This document shows, one piece after another, positions 10,788-12,822 of a stretch of DNA of 12,822 nucleotides; within the stretch, counting starts at the first letter, position 1, and the number at the start of each line of letters is the position of its first letter. The stretch is from contig JAYTVW010000162.1 of NCBI GenBank assembly GCA_043743785.1, positions 1 through 12,822 of the forward strand, written 5' to 3'. The translations under genes and the position numbers were made by a program. The notes under the pieces are model-generated. The model worked only from the letters and a program-made list of their open reading frames with translations, had not been told where the DNA came from and did no database searches. Source of the DNA: JAQTNA01 sp043743785 (GTDB lineage Bacteria > Pseudomonadota > Gammaproteobacteria > Burkholderiales > Rhodocyclaceae).

Positions 10788-12467
10788 TCACGGCAGTGCA
10801 ATTTTTTCAATTTTTGGATACTTTCCAGTCGCAATCGCCCGCCAGTTCGCAGCCACTTCCTTTGCCGCTTTCTCGCCATACAAACTTTTGATCCGTCGAA
10901 GTTCGAGGCTAGCCGCGTCCGGCTGCCCATTCAGGGCCAAGGCGAGAGCGTAGCGGAACAAGGCCGGCTTATATGGGTACCGATGTACAACCTTTTCCAT
11001 CCACTCCAGATCCTCCGGCTTCATGCCTTCGTGGACATCTTCAACAGAGAAACGAAACCGCATGAATTCCCGCAATTGCGTGAGCACAACAATATTGGGA
11101 GCCGGATCACCCGGGGTACGGGGAAGCAAACCGGCAGCGGAAAAGCGTAATTGCCGATAGTCGGCCTCAATTTGACGATATTCGATAAAAACACCAGCCG
11201 ATATGCAGGAAAAACCAAGGAATAACGGCGCGCCCCAGAACCATCGAACATGAATGATTTTTAAATCCAGCGTTCGAGATTCGACAATACCTGCGGCAAG
11301 CCCCACCGGAATCAGAAAATAGGCATAGTCGTGCGGGTACTCCAGCGAGGCATGAACCAACATCGTCAGGATGACAGCCAGTCCAAACCATACGTCCAGA
11401 TCGCAACTCTTCTTACCAGTGGACCACAACCAATAAATCAAACCGATGAATGACATGGCCCCGATGGGGATACCATTCCAAAGCATCAAGTCCAAGATAA
11501 GGCTATGGGCATGTTCCACCCACTCGGATGCTGGAAAATCTGCAGCAACCAGGGTTTGCGCCATGCTGACTTGATTCCAGCCATATCCCACCCAGGGTGA
11601 ACGAAGGGCTGCGTCCAACAGTTCCCGCCATATGATCAACCGAACCCCGGGTTGCAACCCTCTCTGAATAGACGAGCCCCCACCTTGAACCATCAAATCC
11701 GCAAACCAAGGCCATGTCAGAACAAGGGAAAAATAAACTACCAGCAGGCTTCCCATGCCTCGGACCGAAAGCCTGAATACTGTATTTCGTCGCGCATAAG
11801 CCCAGCCTGCAGCGAGTATCGGCATGGCAATCCACACTGTCCGGGATTGGGACAGGGTCAAGCCCAGCAACAGCAAGCCGGCCATGGCAGATAGGCTCAG
11901 TTCGTTGAGACGTCTGCGTTCATACAAATGCAGGCACCCAATCAGGCCCATCATGAGCAGGGAGGCCATTTGATTCGGCTGAGCAAGATTCGCAAACGGC
12001 CGGTCGCCGGGCGCAAGGACGAGAACCCAAACGCCTCCCCAGCCCAGATGAAGCCACTGGCTAATAGCAATCAAAGTGGAAAGCACCGCCCCTGTCGTCA
12101 GGGTCACTGCCAAGGCCTCGGAGAATTTGCCACTCAAATAAAACTGGAGGTTGCATCCTGTGACGACGGCCAGGGCCAATGCGACCACATACAAGGCGGC
12201 GACCCATCCATCCCCTGAGAACACTATCAAACCGGAGGCCACCTGGAGCATGGGCACACAGGCGACGGCGATTAGCCATAGTACGGATCGGGGAACACGC
12301 AGACCATGGCTCCGTGCGATCTGCAAGCCTTGGCCCAACAAGAGTATCAACCCGGCAAATGCGAAGGCATCATTGGCGAATGCTGCCCAGGGCGGTAGGT
12401 GCAGGGGAGACAACCACGCAGCCAGCAGCAGCAGATTGCCAAAAAACACAAGCAACATGAGGGACAT
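10788..12467 (-). CDS. pglL: pilin O-oligosaccharyltransferase / O-antigen-ligase family (PglL-like), 559 aa
   Basis: A polytopic inner-membrane protein with about 11-12 hydrophobic helices. The Wzy_C-type core is visible: 'RPFANLAQPNQMASLL', the large periplasmic loop with 'VGYGWNQVSMAQTLV' and 'HAHSLILDLMLWNGIP', and 'ASLEYPHDYAYFLIPVG'. A soluble C-terminal segment of about 120 residues follows, as in PglL enzymes. PglL transfers lipid-linked oligosaccharides to pilin in the periplasm, and the gene directly follows a pilin gene, which supports that substrate. Start: ATG 12467 is placed after the pilin stop and its terminator; ATG 12458 is an alternative with AGGA eight bases upstream. The frame extends further upstream to 12614, but this would overlap the pilin. 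Host gene, not part of the element. Confidence 0.88.
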   Translation of the reverse strand: MSLMLLVFFGNLLLLAAWLSPLHLPPWAAFANDAFAFAGLILLLGQGLQIARSHGLRVPRSVLWLIAVACVPMLQVASGLIVFSGDGWVAALYVVALALAVVTGCNLQFYLSGKFSEALAVTLTTGAVLSTLIAISQWLHLGWGGVWVLVLAPGDRPFANLAQPNQMASLLMMGLIGCLHLYERRRLNELSLSAMAGLLLLGLTLSQSRTVWIAMPILAAGWAYARRNTVFRLSVRGMGSLLVVYFSLVLTWPWFADLMVQGGGSSIQRGLQPGVRLIIWRELLDAALRSPWVGYGWNQVSMAQTLVAADFPASEWVEHAHSLILDLMLWNGIPIGAMSFIGLIYWLWSTGKKSCDLDVWFGLAVILTMLVHASLEYPHDYAYFLIPVGLAAGIVESRTLDLKIIHVRWFWGAPLFLGFSCISAGVFIEYRQIEADYRQLRFSAAGLLPRTPGDPAPNIVVLTQLREFMRFRFSVEDVHEGMKPEDLEWMEKVVHRYPYKPALFRYALALALNGQPDAASLELRRIKSLYGEKAAKEVAANWRAIATGKYPKIEKIALP

Positions 12468-12481
12468 CCTCGATCTCAAGC

Positions 12482-12522
12482 CAAAACAAAACGGGCCGCG
12501 ACTGGAAAGCCACGGCCCGTTT
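12482..12522 (-). terminator. intrinsic terminator between the pilin gene and pglL
   Basis: Perfect 10-bp stem AAACGGGCCG (12489-12498) / CGGCCCGTTT (12513-12522), followed on the minus strand by TTGTTTTGG. It lies 22 bases after the pilin stop, as expected for a highly expressed pilin gene with limited read-through into pglL. Confidence 0.8.
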
Positions 12523-12544
12523 CGACAGAAGTAGGGAAAAACTA

Positions 12545-12822
12545 TCAGCCCGTGCAAGAACCCGGCAGATAGTTCTTCGGCATGCCACCAGTAGCCTTGG
12601 GTGCGCACTTCCAACTAGTAATGGTCAGCCCTGCAAACGCGACGCCGGCAGTGCCTCCAACCTGGGGGGTCAGAGTAATCGCCATGCCTTGTGCATCTGT
12701 TGGCAGGCCGGAGCTTGATCCCGCCGCAGTGATAGTCACCGTGCCATCGGCAGCGGTAGTGATTGTGTCCACAAACTTCGTGCCGGAACCAGATGCCACT
12801 TCACATCCCCAATTACCGGCGC
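12545..12822 (-). CDS. pilA: type IV major pilin, C-terminal part (partial at window edge)
   Basis: The gene continues beyond the right edge; only about 91 C-terminal residues are visible. They show the pattern of a type IVa pilin globular domain: 'WGCEVASGSGTKFVDTI', 'DGTVTITAAG', 'GMAITLTPQVGGTAGVAF', 'ITSWKCAPKATGGMPKNYLP' and 'GSC' at the end. The closing Cys pair forms the D-region disulfide in such pilins. The conserved N-terminal methylation site lies outside the window. The neighbouring PglL-like enzyme suggests O-glycosylation. It is a host gene on the same strand as pglL. Confidence 0.85.
   Translation of the reverse strand, partial: AGNWGCEVASGSGTKFVDTITTAADGTVTITAAGSSSGLPTDAQGMAITLTPQVGGTAGVAFAGLTITSWKCAPKATGGMPKNYLPGSCTG

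Noticed and set aside
12468..12614. N-terminal extension of the PglL-like protein
   Set aside because: It would overlap the pilin gene end and read through an intrinsic terminator; the first transmembrane helix fits a start at 12467 or 12458.

Overview
The window looks like the integrase-proximal end of an integrated mobile element (phage-like or plasmid-like) sitting against a host tRNA-Thr gene. Host chromosome follows on the right. The GC-rich sequence, the tRNA-Thr(CGT), and a type IV pilin followed by a PglL-type pilin glycosyltransferase suggest a proteobacterium, most likely a betaproteobacterium. That assignment is an inference from gene content. No phage structural genes are visible. 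The left end of the element lies outside the window.

The central discovery is a complete diversity-generating retroelement (DGR). It has two C-type-lectin-like target genes (2674-3066 and 4854-5237), each ending in a variable repeat (VR). It has an Avd-type accessory protein (5258-5611), one template repeat (TR, about 5795-5903) and a DGR-class reverse transcriptase (5908-7017, YVDD motif). Aligned base by base, VR2 differs from the TR at 12 positions and all are TR adenines. VR1 differs at 13 adenines plus a single C-to-T. Four bases after the TR comes the likely GTG start of the reverse transcriptase.

Layout. 1-418: end of one gene and a small hypothetical gene on +. 456-1146: a divergent Cro-like (-) and CI-like (+) repressor pair. 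1257-2441: three small putative membrane proteins, the last on - and overlapping its neighbour tail to tail, then a + strand terminator. 2494-2673: operators, a sigma70-type promoter and a highly structured leader. 2674-9976: one tightly packed + strand gene train, namely VP1, five small unknown genes, VP2, avd, TR, RT, a ParB-like protein with an H-NS-type DNA-binding motif at its N terminus, a DUF4224-like protein and a tyrosine integrase. 10027-10102: tRNA-Thr on -, its 3' end facing the integrase. 10103-10787: non-coding debris with a tRNA fragment, a degenerate MNT-type nucleotidyltransferase and hairpins. 10788-12822: pglL and the end of a pilin gene on -.

Regulation. The palindrome CTTAG-N4-CTAAG occurs twice between the divergent repressors and twice at the promoter upstream of VP1, where one copy overlaps the -10 box. 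I infer that the element's own repressor controls the whole DGR operon and possibly the integrase in the same train. An 11-C homopolymer just before the VP2 ribosome binding site could add slippage-based variation of VP2 expression.
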